Positions 18,504-27,156 of a stretch of 64,000 bases of DNA are shown here, one piece after another. Both the position numbers and the translations under genes were made by a program. Within the stretch, counting starts at the first letter, position 1. Each line of letters starts with the position of its first letter. Below the pieces are notes generated by a model. The model worked only from the letters and a program-made list of their open reading frames with translations. It was not told where the DNA came from and did no database searches. Source of the DNA: Parapedobacter defluvii. GTDB lineage: Bacteria > Bacteroidota > Bacteroidia > Sphingobacteriales > Sphingobacteriaceae. The DNA is taken from NCBI RefSeq assembly GCF_014642075.1, contig NZ_BMIK01000004.1, forward strand, positions 186,001-250,000, given 5' to 3'.

Positions 18504-19828
18504 CAATGTATTAAGTTTCCGCCGATCTGCTCCAATGATTTCCCTTTGGTTTCGGGCATAAGGCGGATGACAAACAGGAGCTGAAGCACCATACACAACG
18601 CAAACACCAAGAACGTCGTACCCCCGCCTGCCCATTCGCTGAGCATCGGGAAGAAGAAAGTGATGACGGCGGCCATTACCCAGTGCGTCAGGCTGCCCAG
18701 CGTCTGCCCTTTTGCGCGCACCTCGTTTGGAAAGATCTCCGAGATGAATACCCAGATCACCGCTCCCTGCGAGAAAGCGAAGAACGCGATGTAAATCATC
18801 AGGTATACTGTCACGGCCAATCCATTGGGGTTTTCGGAATAAAAGGAGTGGGATACGAGTGCCAGCGCGGCAATCAATCCAACCGAGCCAATCAGCATCA
18901 ATTTGCGTCTGCCCACTTTATCAATCACGTTGATGGCGATTAAGGTGAAGGTAAAATTGACTACCCCGATGCCCACGGTCGAGAGCAGGGAGCTTTGTGC
19001 TCCCAGTCCTGCCATCTCGAAAACGCGCGGTGCATAGTAGATGATGGCATTGATGCCCGAAACCTGGTTGAATACCGCAAAGGTAATCGCTAAGAACACG
19101 GGGAAGCGGTATTTTTTATTGAACAGCGAAGCCTGACTGTTGCCGTTTGCCGTGTTTGCGGAGGCTAAGATGGATTCCAGCTCTTCGTGGTAATTCAAGG
19201 GGTTGATTTTCTTCAAAACAGCTAAGGCAGATTCGCGGTTTTTGCGATATAGAAGTAGCCAACGGGGGCTTTCGGGTACGTAGTGAATGAGGAGGTAAAA
19301 CAAGGCGGCGGGTAGTGCCTGTACACCAAGCATCCATCGCCACGAATTTTCGCCCCCCTGTCCGATGAGGTAATTGGAAAGGTAAGAAACGAGGATGCCA
19401 AGTACCACATTGAACTGGAAAAGACCCACGAGGCGGCCGCGCTTGTCTGCCGGTGATATTTCTGAGATGTAAATGGGTGCAGTTACCGATGAGACCCCTA
19501 CACCGATGCCACCCAAAAACCTGAAAAGAATAAATAGGTACCAATCCTGCGCAAGGGCTGTGCCAAGGGCCGAGAAGAAATACAGGGCGGCGATAACGAA
19601 CAACGTACGCTTTCGACCGAACCTGTCGGAAGGATAGGCACCCATCAGGGCACCGACTACCGTACCCACCAGGGCGATAGCCATCGTAACGCCATGCTGT
19701 ATTTCACTGAGGTTCCAATGGAGTTGGACGGATTTTTCTGCCCCGGATATGACGGCGGTATCAAAGCCGAAAAGAAAACCACCCAAAGCCACCACGAACG
19801 ACCATGCAATTACTGTGTTTTTTGTCAT
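18503..19828 (-). CDS. MFS sugar-porter family transporter, probable fructose importer
   Basis: A 12-helix inner-membrane sugar/proton symporter of about 441 residues. Sugar-porter signatures are GFLFGFDTAVISG in helix 1, DRFGRKRTL in loop 2-3, PESPRWLL after helix 6, QVSGINAIIYYAPRVFE in helix 7, DKVGRRKL in loop 8-9 and PETKGKSLEQI at the end. The frame also has an ATG ten codons upstream (19858). I prefer 19828, because it gives the family's usual MTKNT start and because a -7 box at 19866-19873 puts the transcription start around 19859. It is the first gene of the leftward fructan operon and overlaps the fructokinase by one base. By synteny with BT1758 it imports fructose into the cytosol. 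Confidence 0.92.
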   Translation of the reverse strand: MTKNTVIAWSFVVALGGFLFGFDTAVISGAEKSVQLHWNLSEIQHGVTMAIALVGTVVGALMGAYPSDRFGRKRTLFVIAALYFFSALGTALAQDWYLFILFRFLGGIGVGVSSVTAPIYISEISPADKRGRLVGLFQFNVVLGILVSYLSNYLIGQGGENSWRWMLGVQALPAALFYLLIHYVPESPRWLLLYRKNRESALAVLKKINPLNYHEELESILASANTANGNSQASLFNKKYRFPVFLAITFAVFNQVSGINAIIYYAPRVFEMAGLGAQSSLLSTVGIGVVNFTFTLIAINVIDKVGRRKLMLIGSVGLIAALALVSHSFYSENPNGLAVTVYLMIYIAFFAFSQGAVIWVFISEIFPNEVRAKGQTLGSLTHWVMAAVITFFFPMLSEWAGGGTTFLVFALCMVLQLLFVIRLMPETKGKSLEQIGGNLIH

Positions 19829-19865
19829 AAGGAATGTTACGTTTATAAATTGGTGCAATCAGCAG

Positions 19866-19873
19866 CAAATGTA
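19866..19873 (-). promoter_or_regulatory. candidate -7 box for the transporter-led fructan operon
   Basis: The minus strand reads TACATTTG, matching TAnnTTTG, about 38 bases before the chosen transporter start. No TTG is found 19-21 bases further upstream, so activation by the divergent sensor/regulator may be needed. Confidence 0.4.
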
Positions 19874-20157
19874 TGGGGGTTGGGATTTCGCGATGTTCAG
19901 GATTGTTGCAAAATCATTCAGTTTTTGTTTTTTTAAACAAATAGCTTATAATCAGCTTGTTGTATAATTTTCAAACTAAACGGATTTCAATTTTGTATCG
20001 GGACTTTCAATAATTGAACACAGAATCGGCTAGGTTTTGCTGTTTTATCACAGGATGGGTTATATGAAAAGCAATTTTTCTTAACTTCACTTGTAATTAT
20101 AAACCCGGTGAAAAATGGTATAAAAAACCATTCAGGATCTTTTGACGGTAAAAAACG
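19874..20157. other. divergent intergenic control region
   Basis: This stretch separates the leftward fructan operon from the rightward sensor gene. It is AT-rich, with T-runs around 19918-19932. I found no second TAnnTTTG box for the sensor gene; TAGGTTTTG near 20031 has one base too many. Operators for the AraC-type output domain should lie here, but I could not define one. Confidence 0.3.
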
Positions 20158-22938
20158 ATGAGAAAATCTTGGATTATCATATGCTTGGTAGCACTTATGC
20201 AAGCTTGTGGTTTGGGAGACCATAAACCGGCGTATCGCATCGCGTTTTCACAGTGTGTGGGATCCGATGCATGGCGGCAAACCATGTTGGAGGAAATGAA
20301 ACGAGAACTTTCGTTTTACCCCGACGTGGAGTTTATCTATCGCGACGCGGATAACAGCAGTGAGTTACAAATACGGCAGTTGCACGAGTTGCAGCGTATG
20401 CGCCCCGACCTGATTATCGTGTCTCCCAATGAAGCAGAGCCGCTCACACCAGTCGTAGACGATATCTTTCGCAGTGGCACCCCGGTGATCGTGACGGACC
20501 GTAAAACAGCGTCCGGTCAATACCACGCATATGTGGGGGCTGACAACTATAAAATTGGTTACATGGCGGGTCAATACCTTGCCGAACAATTGGGTCGACG
20601 GGGCACAATCAGTGAGGTGACCGGATTGCCGGGATCTTCGGCGACCATCGAGCGGCAACGGGGATTGCACGATGCGTTAAACGCGTATCCGGGTATCCGG
20701 TTGCTGCTACAAGTGAATGGACAGTGGCTGATAGACGTAGCCCGGTCGCAGGTGGCACGGCAGGCAGCACAGTTGTCGACTGCGGATGCCATCTTCGCTT
20801 ACAACGATCAAATGGCACTGGGAACCTATCAGGCATTACAGGAAGCATTGCCCGGTAATCGAATAAAGATTGTTGGGGTGGATGCACTGCCCGGGGAAAA
20901 CAACGGCTTGCATTTTGTGGCCGAAAATGTATTGGACGCGTCCATGCTGTATCCCACGGGGGGCAAAGAATGCATCCAAACGGCGATGGCTATTCTCAAG
21001 GATCAACCTTATCAACGGGAGAATATTTTAGGGACGTTGGTTGTAGACTCTACCAATGTACAGTTGATGCGGCTGCAGACCGATAAAATCATCAGCCAGC
21101 AGCGGGACATTGATAAACAACAGCAGTTGTTTGCGGAGCAACAAAAAATATTCAGCAACCAGCGGCGGGTGCTTAACATCCTTGTGGTAAGTTTGGTACT
21201 TGTTGTGGTTTTCGCGGGGATTTCATTTTATTCGCTGAAAGCCAATTGGGATAAAAACAAGCAGTTGGAACACCAGAACCATGAAATCCTCGAACAGCAG
21301 CAGCGTATCCTGGAAATGACCAAGGAGGTGGAGCAGGCGGCGGAGGCAAAGATCAATTTCTTCACCAACATTTCCCACGAGTTCAAAACACCGCTCTCAC
21401 TGATTCTGGTTCCCTTGGAGGAGCTGCTGAAAAACGGCAAACTGCCTGAAGGGACCCATCGTTCGCTTGCGCTCATCAAGCGGAACGCGTTGATTCTGCA
21501 GCACCTCGTTTCGCAATTGATAGACCTGCGGCGGGTTGGATACGAAGGGTTGCATATTAAGGCAAAGCGGCAAAGTTTGTTGCTGTTTTGCAGCAGTGTG
21601 GTTCAATGCTTCCGGCCGTTGGCACAACAACGGGCGGTAAACCTCCGATTAGAAAACGAAGCTTCGGAAACCACGTTGTGGTTTGATCAGGACCTGATGG
21701 AGAAACTGTTGTACAACCTGCTGTCAAACGCATTCAAGTTTACACCGGAAGGTGGTGACATTGTACTGCGGTTGACTGAACCGTCGTCTGACCGGGGCTG
21801 GGTGGAGATACAGGTAGTCGACACCGGTGTCGGTATCGCCGAGGCAGACCTTCCGCACCTGTTTGAACCGTTTTATCAGGGTGAAAACCATGCGCAGGGT
21901 TCGGGTATCGGCTTGGCACTGTGTAAGGAAATTGCATCGTTGCATCATGGCCGTATCGCCTTGTACAGTGAGCGGGGGTGTGGTACGACCGTGTCGATCT
22001 GCCTCCCGGGGGGCAGTGATCACCTTAGCGAGGAAGAGAAATTTGTTCCCGCTTTTCCGGAAACCGAACGAGATTTCCATCGCGTGGGCACCGAGTTGCC
22101 TATGTTGGATCCCAAGGTCGATGCGCGGGCAATGGAACAGGAGCAGGTAGGCGAAGTGGAGGGGTACGCAATGAATACACACTCCGTTTTGATTGTAGAA
22201 GACCACGCAGAAATGCGTCAATTTTTGGCAGACAAGTTTGCCGAGCGATTTACGGTCTTTACCGCCCCCGATGCGAAAGAAGGCTTTCGCGAGGCAGTCG
22301 AACAGTTACCCGATCTTATCCTTTCGGATGTACTGATGCCGAAGGAGTTGGGTACCGAACTTGTACGCAAGCTGAAAGCCGATGTACGGACGGCTACGAT
22401 ACCGGTGGTCTTGCTGACCGCCCGGGGAACGGATGAACAAATACGGACGGGCCTTGAGTCCATGGCGGATGCCTACCTGACCAAGCCATTCAATATGGAT
22501 TATCTGCTGGTCGTGGCCCAAAACCTGATTGCCAACCGTAAGATTCTGCAACGGCATTTCAGCAGCGAAGTGGCAGAATTGCGGCCACCTGGTTACATCG
22601 CCGCTGCCGATAAGCGGTTTCTGAGTGAACTCGCATGGGTGGTAGAAGAAAACATCGCCAACAGTGAGCTGAATGTAGATTACCTTTGCGAGCGGTTGGC
22701 AGTATCCCGTATCCAACTATACCGGAAGGTTAAATCACTGCTGGATTGCAGCATCAACGACTATATTTCGGGCCACCGGTTGAAGCGTGCAAAGCTACTG
22801 CTGCAGCAAGACGTACCCATCAATAGCGTAGCTTATCAAACCGGTTTTTCCTCGCCTGCCTATTTTTCCACGGCCTTTAAGAATAAGTATGGGGTGTCAC
22901 CCTCCGCATTCAAGAAGAATCTGGCAGATGTCGTTTAA
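20158..22938 (+). CDS. hybrid two-component system sensor/regulator with periplasmic sugar-binding domain
   Basis: A 926-residue single-chain regulator. A hydrophobic N-terminus with possible lipobox Cys17 is followed by a type-I periplasmic-binding domain (about 26-300). Then come a transmembrane helix (339-358), a coiled coil, a HisKA domain with NISHEFKTPL (His407), and an HATPase domain with the N box near 520-530, DTGVGI and GSGIGLAL. A receiver (about 675-790) has phosphoacceptor Asp724 and Lys776, and an AraC helix-turn-helix ends the protein (about 825-926). The order matches BT1754 of B. thetaiotaomicron, where fructose binding in the periplasm activates the fructan locus. Divergent placement beside the transporter operon supports the same role. 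No inactivating change is visible in the phosphorelay residues. Confidence 0.95.
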   Translation: MRKSWIIICLVALMQACGLGDHKPAYRIAFSQCVGSDAWRQTMLEEMKRELSFYPDVEFIYRDADNSSELQIRQLHELQRMRPDLIIVSPNEAEPLTPVVDDIFRSGTPVIVTDRKTASGQYHAYVGADNYKIGYMAGQYLAEQLGRRGTISEVTGLPGSSATIERQRGLHDALNAYPGIRLLLQVNGQWLIDVARSQVARQAAQLSTADAIFAYNDQMALGTYQALQEALPGNRIKIVGVDALPGENNGLHFVAENVLDASMLYPTGGKECIQTAMAILKDQPYQRENILGTLVVDSTNVQLMRLQTDKIISQQRDIDKQQQLFAEQQKIFSNQRRVLNILVVSLVLVVVFAGISFYSLKANWDKNKQLEHQNHEILEQQQRILEMTKEVEQAAEAKINFFTNISHEFKTPLSLILVPLEELLKNGKLPEGTHRSLALIKRNALILQHLVSQLIDLRRVGYEGLHIKAKRQSLLLFCSSVVQCFRPLAQQRAVNLRLENEASETTLWFDQDLMEKLLYNLLSNAFKFTPEGGDIVLRLTEPSSDRGWVEIQVVDTGVGIAEADLPHLFEPFYQGENHAQGSGIGLALCKEIASLHHGRIALYSERGCGTTVSICLPGGSDHLSEEEKFVPAFPETERDFHRVGTELPMLDPKVDARAMEQEQVGEVEGYAMNTHSVLIVEDHAEMRQFLADKFAERFTVFTAPDAKEGFREAVEQLPDLILSDVLMPKELGTELVRKLKADVRTATIPVVLLTARGTDEQIRTGLESMADAYLTKPFNMDYLLVVAQNLIANRKILQRHFSSEVAELRPPGYIAAADKRFLSELAWVVEENIANSELNVDYLCERLAVSRIQLYRKVKSLLDCSINDYISGHRLKRAKLLLQQDVPINSVAYQTGFSSPAYFSTAFKNKYGVSPSAFKKNLADVV

Positions 22939-23002
22939 TTTTTGGCGGTACGGAATAAACTCGTATTTTTAGCGGTCAAAGTAGGTTGACCCATTTTGAA
23001 TA

Positions 23003-23788
23003 ATGAAAAGAAAACTGCTGTTTGTTTTAGGAAGTCTGTTTGTCTGTATGGGGGCGTATGCGCAGAATTTGTCTGACTTTGAGGCTAAGCAGCTGGTGTA
23101 CAGGGGCGATACACTACCCTATCGCATACTATTCCCCGAAGGCTACGACCCCAATGGTAATTATCCCGTATTGTTTTTTCTCCATGGTGCGGGTGAGCGG
23201 GGAAATGACAACGAGAAGCAACTGGTTCATGGGGCAAATCTGTTTTTATCGGATAGTGTGCGCAAGGCGTTTCCAGCCATCGTCATCTTTCCGCAATGTC
23301 CTGCCGATTCGTACTGGAGCAATGTGGATATTCAATCGGGGGAAGGGGGTAGCCGGGAATTCTATTTCCGCACAGGTGGAAAGCCGTCTACAGCAATGGC
23401 ATTATTCCTGCGTTTGGTAAAAGACGTGTTAAAAAATGAAGCGGTGGATGAACAGCGGGTCTATATCGGGGGGCTCTCTATGGGAGGAATGGGAACGTAT
23501 GAAGCGCTGCGGCGCAAACCCAAGGTATTTGCGGGTGCCTTTGCCATCTGTGGGGGAGATCATACATCCAACGTCAAGAAATATGCCCATGTGCCGCTTT
23601 GGATATTTCATGGGGAACAGGACGATGTTGTGCCGTCAACGCACTCACATGCCATTGTTGCCGAATTGAAGCGGCTTGGTGCCAACCCGAAATACACGTT
23701 TTACCCGACAGCTAATCACAACAGCTGGGATTCCGCGTTTGCTGAACCTGACTTGCTCCCCTGGCTCTTCAGTCAACTAAATAAATAA
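23003..23788 (+). CDS. secreted alpha/beta hydrolase, carbohydrate-esterase-like
   Basis: A 261-residue protein with a signal peptide ending at AYAQ (residue 21) and an alpha/beta-hydrolase fold. The oxyanion loop is FFLHGAGERG (58-67), the nucleophile elbow GGLSMGGMG (Ser159), the acid Asp207 or Asp208 in HGEQDDVVP, and the base His239 in ANHNSWD. It resembles the dienelactone hydrolase/PHB-depolymerase/CE1-type group often called putative esterases in Bacteroidota. It starts 64 bp after the sensor gene on the same strand and may remove acyl groups from plant glycans, but no sequence feature fixes its substrate. Confidence 0.85.
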   Translation: MKRKLLFVLGSLFVCMGAYAQNLSDFEAKQLVYRGDTLPYRILFPEGYDPNGNYPVLFFLHGAGERGNDNEKQLVHGANLFLSDSVRKAFPAIVIFPQCPADSYWSNVDIQSGEGGSREFYFRTGGKPSTAMALFLRLVKDVLKNEAVDEQRVYIGGLSMGGMGTYEALRRKPKVFAGAFAICGGDHTSNVKKYAHVPLWIFHGEQDDVVPSTHSHAIVAELKRLGANPKYTFYPTANHNSWDSAFAEPDLLPWLFSQLNK

Positions 23789-23845
23789 GGGAAATCGTGT
23801 AACACCCTGCTGTGGACCGTGTCTAATTAGCGATAATTACGTGAG

Positions 23846-25093
23846 ATGTCGGTGCAAATGTCCAATACGGAAAATGTAAAGCTGTCGCTGCAATCGATCA
23901 GCAGTAACAAGCTGCGTACTTTTTTGACGGCATTGATTATTGCGATCGGAATCACCGCACTGGTAGGAATTCTGACCTCAATCGACGCCATTAAAAGCTC
24001 ACTTACCGACTCTTTTTCTGCGATGGGATCCAACTCGTTTAACATCCGCAACCGGGGAATCAATGTACAGATCGGGGGTGGGGGTACACGCCCAAAACAA
24101 TTTGCCCCCATCACTTATTACCAGGCCAAGAATTTCAAAGACCAGTTTGATTATCCGGCTGTGGTATCGTTGAGCACGTATGCATCGACAGGAGCCATAG
24201 CGAAATACAAGAGCGAAGAGACCAATCCGAACATTAATATTCTCGGTGCGGATGAAAATTACTTGGAGACCGCCGGATATAAATTATCCTTAGGACGCAA
24301 TTTTTCGCAGCGGGAGGTGGAATATGGAAGCAATGTTGTGATTGTGGGCTCCGAGATTGTTAAGCGGCTGTTTAAGAAGAATGAAGATCCGCTTGACGCA
24401 TTCATCACGATCGGGAACGCGCGGTATTCGATCATCGGTGTGCTGGAAGACAAGGGTTCGAGCGGAGGCTTCGGCGGAGACAAAACCTGTGTAATTCCGC
24501 TATTGAAAGCCCGTGCCGTCATGGCTTTCGGGCAGCCTTCGTATACCATTACAGTGATGGTAGGAAACCCGCAGCATATGGATTCAGCAATCGGGGAAGC
24601 TACTGCTTTATTCCGCAATGTACGTGGTGTGCGGGTTGGTCAGGAGACTAATTTTGAAATCACGAAAAGCGACGCGGTGGCACAGATCCTGTTTGACAGT
24701 TTGATGTATGTGCGGTGGGGAGCCATTATCATCGCCTTGATTACACTTCTTGGTGCCTCCATTGGCCTGATGAACATCATGCTGGTATCGGTTACGGAGC
24801 GCACCCGGGAAATCGGCATACGCAAAGCCATCGGCGCTACACCCCGTGTTATCCGCAGGCAGTTTCTCACCGAAGCGGTGGTCATTTGCCTGATGGGAGG
24901 TTTTGCGGGCATCTTTCTTGGAATATTGATCGGTAATCTTTTGGCGGTGTTGATGGGAGCAAGTTTCATCATCCCCTGGCACTGGATTATACTGGGTGTT
25001 GCTGTGTGTGTGGGAGTGGGTATGGTATCGGGTTATTACCCCGCCTCAAAAGCCTCCCGGCTTGATCCGGTAGAGGCATTGAGGTATGAGTAG
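23846..25093 (+). CDS. MacB/FtsX-type ABC transporter permease
   Basis: A 415-residue inner-membrane permease. One N-terminal helix (about 24-46) is followed by a large periplasmic MacB_PCD domain (about 50-275) and three C-terminal helices of the FtsX domain. Typical signatures are [16 protein letters not shown] at the start and [16 protein letters not shown] and [19 protein letters not shown] in the C-terminal half. Glycine-rich segments (GGGGTRP and GGFGGDK) mark the periplasmic loop. Met5 is an alternative start. No ATPase gene is adjacent; the stand-alone ATPase at 53570 is one possible partner. Such permeases export lipids, peptides or other compounds. The cargo is unknown. Confidence 0.88.
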   Translation: MSVQMSNTENVKLSLQSISSNKLRTFLTALIIAIGITALVGILTSIDAIKSSLTDSFSAMGSNSFNIRNRGINVQIGGGGTRPKQFAPITYYQAKNFKDQFDYPAVVSLSTYASTGAIAKYKSEETNPNINILGADENYLETAGYKLSLGRNFSQREVEYGSNVVIVGSEIVKRLFKKNEDPLDAFITIGNARYSIIGVLEDKGSSGGFGGDKTCVIPLLKARAVMAFGQPSYTITVMVGNPQHMDSAIGEATALFRNVRGVRVGQETNFEITKSDAVAQILFDSLMYVRWGAIIIALITLLGASIGLMNIMLVSVTERTREIGIRKAIGATPRVIRRQFLTEAVVICLMGGFAGIFLGILIGNLLAVLMGASFIIPWHWIILGVAVCVGVGMVSGYYPASKASRLDPVEALRYE

Positions 25094-25125
25094 AGTGGGT
25101 TTGTAGCATTGCAGTTAACAGTATA

Positions 25126-27156
25126 TTACCTATTGATAACGGGGAATTCCGAAATCCTCAACGTAGTACAACCATAGGGAATGAGTGTTATTTCTTCCTC
25201 CGGGGTGTCGATGTCTGGTTGATAGACATTGCTGTGAGGTTGCGGTCCGGCCATTCCATTATACAATTGCCATTGGGGCATCCGTTTTCCAATGGCTTTG
25301 ATTTCGATGGGTGCATTTTCCAAGTTCCACGGATAATCCGGATCGGTGCCTTTTTTGTGCACCACTTTGAATACATGCTGGAGGTCATTTTGGGAAAAAT
25401 CCAGGATGCCATAGTTCCAGGGAGATTCGGGATACACTTCAAAATAATGGGATCCAAACGTAGTATCACGATCTGTAAACGCCCTTTTTTCCCAACGCTC
25501 GGCTATCTTTAGTGCATATACCAAGGGTCCCCGCTCTACGGCTATGGAGTTTTCGTACCATTTACTGGTGTGTATGCCCATGGGAATCTCCAAGGTGATC
25601 GTGTCTCCTGACTTCCATGTGCGGTCAATTATGGCGATACCTCCATCTATGGACGACGGGAACCACGATTGACCATTTATTTTTATCTTGGGGTTGTCGC
25701 ACCAGGAGGGCATCCGCAGGTGAAAAGGAAAATGTACGGAATCAACATCATCAAGTATGGAGATATGGAACCGTATAGATTCTTCGAACGGATAGCGGGT
25801 TTCCTCGGTAATTTTTACGTTTATCCCTTGGTTCACTTTTGCGGTAATCGTACTTGGTGCGTATACCAGTGCCCCCAGTCCGCCGTCATCGGTTGCATAC
25901 CAGAGATTCTGTGTGAATTTCGGCCAGCCTTGATGCATGTTTGAAGTGCAGCATGGGTATCCGGAAAGCAATCCAAATATAACATCGGTGCCGTGGTGGT
26001 TGGTATTGAAATTATAAGCCCGGCGTTGGATCTGTACCTGATTGGCTTGCTGGAAATATTGCCTGGCCATAAAGTCGTCCGTGGCTTGGGTGGGCAGCGC
26101 ATTGAAAGCAACGCGTTCCAAATGTTCCGCAAACTGAATATCGCCCGTGATTTCCAGCATTTTCTCCAGGGAGAACATCAATTCCACGGCCGAGCAGAAC
26201 TCGGATCCCTGCGTAGGAACATTGCCATGCAGTCCCTCATCGCCACCGTACATGCCCTGAGGCTGTCCATTGAATTTCCGGATATCTGCAACGCCTCTTT
26301 TGACCGCATCCAGAAAGCGTTGATTGGGATTTTGTTGGTAATAGATGACCGGTTCTTTAATGCCTTGCGCAAGGTTGACACAGTGGATGCGGTTGATGCT
26401 GGTCAGCACTTCTCGTTCTTCGAATAGGGAGGTGAAGTCTATTCCCTGTTTGTGAAGTAGTTCCGCCAATGCCAACAGAGACTTTTCGCCGGTAATGTTA
26501 TACAGCCAATACACTGCTTGAAGGTTGTCGCCTGAGCGATACGCTGCCCAGAAGGTCCAATGAGCGAGTGGTTTATCTTGCAGGGTGTTCAACTGGTAAT
26601 GGAAATAGTTGGTCATCAGTTTGACGACACGTTCATCGTGCGTGGCTGAGTAGTATTGCTGCAAGATTTTCAGCATCACCATCTTTGGCCACCAGTCATG
26701 TGCATTGTCGCGTTGCAGACCGCGTTCGGGGCCATAGTCTGTATCCGGGCCAAAATAACCGTCGGGTTTCTGGCTGGCGATGGCCCATTCGATCCACGGT
26801 TGGACTTTAGCTTTCAGTGTGTCGTCGTCAAGCAGGTAAGCCAGGGGCAGCAATCCATCTATCCAATAAGGGCCACGTTCCCACTGATCGCCGTCGCCTC
26901 CCAGCCATCCGTTGCGTGCACCCATCACCGCCGGGTACAGTTGCTCCAATTGGCCGGTTGCACCATTTTTTTGTCTGATGAGCATCTCTCGTAGCCAACC
27001 ATCGGGTTTAATGCTTCCCAAGGGCAACTCCATATACGGCTTGCTTTTCAATGGCGCACGGTTATTCAGGTAGTTTTGCGCAAAAGTTTGGTTGCAGGCA
27101 ATGATGAACGCAATGAATATAAGCGCCCGCAATCTGTTTGTGATAGAATTATTCAT
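25126..27156 (-). CDS. GH127-related (DUF1680) glycoside hydrolase
   Basis: A 676-residue exported protein with an (alpha/alpha)6 barrel and C-terminal beta-sandwich, of the beta-L-arabinofuranosidase family. The zinc-thiolate centre of GH127 is recognisable: an ExC motif at Glu319-Phe-Cys321 (SEFCSAVE) and a CC pair at Cys402-Cys403 (GYPCCTSNM). One Cys of the pair should be the nucleophile, and Glu307 is a candidate proton donor. It differs enough from its operon neighbour at 29849 that it may use another arabinofuranoside or belong to a sister family such as GH146. The N-terminus could be a lipoprotein signal (FIIAC, Cys21) or a normal one. Its ATG overlaps the previous stop as ATGA. Confidence 0.85.
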   Translation of the reverse strand: MNNSITNRLRALIFIAFIIACNQTFAQNYLNNRAPLKSKPYMELPLGSIKPDGWLREMLIRQKNGATGQLEQLYPAVMGARNGWLGGDGDQWERGPYWIDGLLPLAYLLDDDTLKAKVQPWIEWAIASQKPDGYFGPDTDYGPERGLQRDNAHDWWPKMVMLKILQQYYSATHDERVVKLMTNYFHYQLNTLQDKPLAHWTFWAAYRSGDNLQAVYWLYNITGEKSLLALAELLHKQGIDFTSLFEEREVLTSINRIHCVNLAQGIKEPVIYYQQNPNQRFLDAVKRGVADIRKFNGQPQGMYGGDEGLHGNVPTQGSEFCSAVELMFSLEKMLEITGDIQFAEHLERVAFNALPTQATDDFMARQYFQQANQVQIQRRAYNFNTNHHGTDVIFGLLSGYPCCTSNMHQGWPKFTQNLWYATDDGGLGALVYAPSTITAKVNQGINVKITEETRYPFEESIRFHISILDDVDSVHFPFHLRMPSWCDNPKIKINGQSWFPSSIDGGIAIIDRTWKSGDTITLEIPMGIHTSKWYENSIAVERGPLVYALKIAERWEKRAFTDRDTTFGSHYFEVYPESPWNYGILDFSQNDLQHVFKVVHKKGTDPDYPWNLENAPIEIKAIGKRMPQWQLYNGMAGPQPHSNVYQPDIDTPEEEITLIPYGCTTLRISEFPVINR

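Noticed and set aside
18504-18635. N-terminal extension of the fructokinase frame to 18635
   Set aside because: The extra 44 codons overlap the transporter gene and do not resemble PfkB proteins; the coupled ATG at 18503 is far more likely.
19829-19858. Upstream ATG (19858) as start of the MFS sugar porter
   Set aside because: The extra ten residues are not family-like and the predicted transcription start lies at about the same place.
23824-23839. TAATTA-GCGA-TAATTA palindrome upstream of the MacB-type permease
   Set aside because: Short AT-rich palindromes are expected by chance; it does not match the TGTnCG-N4-CGnACA operator pattern.
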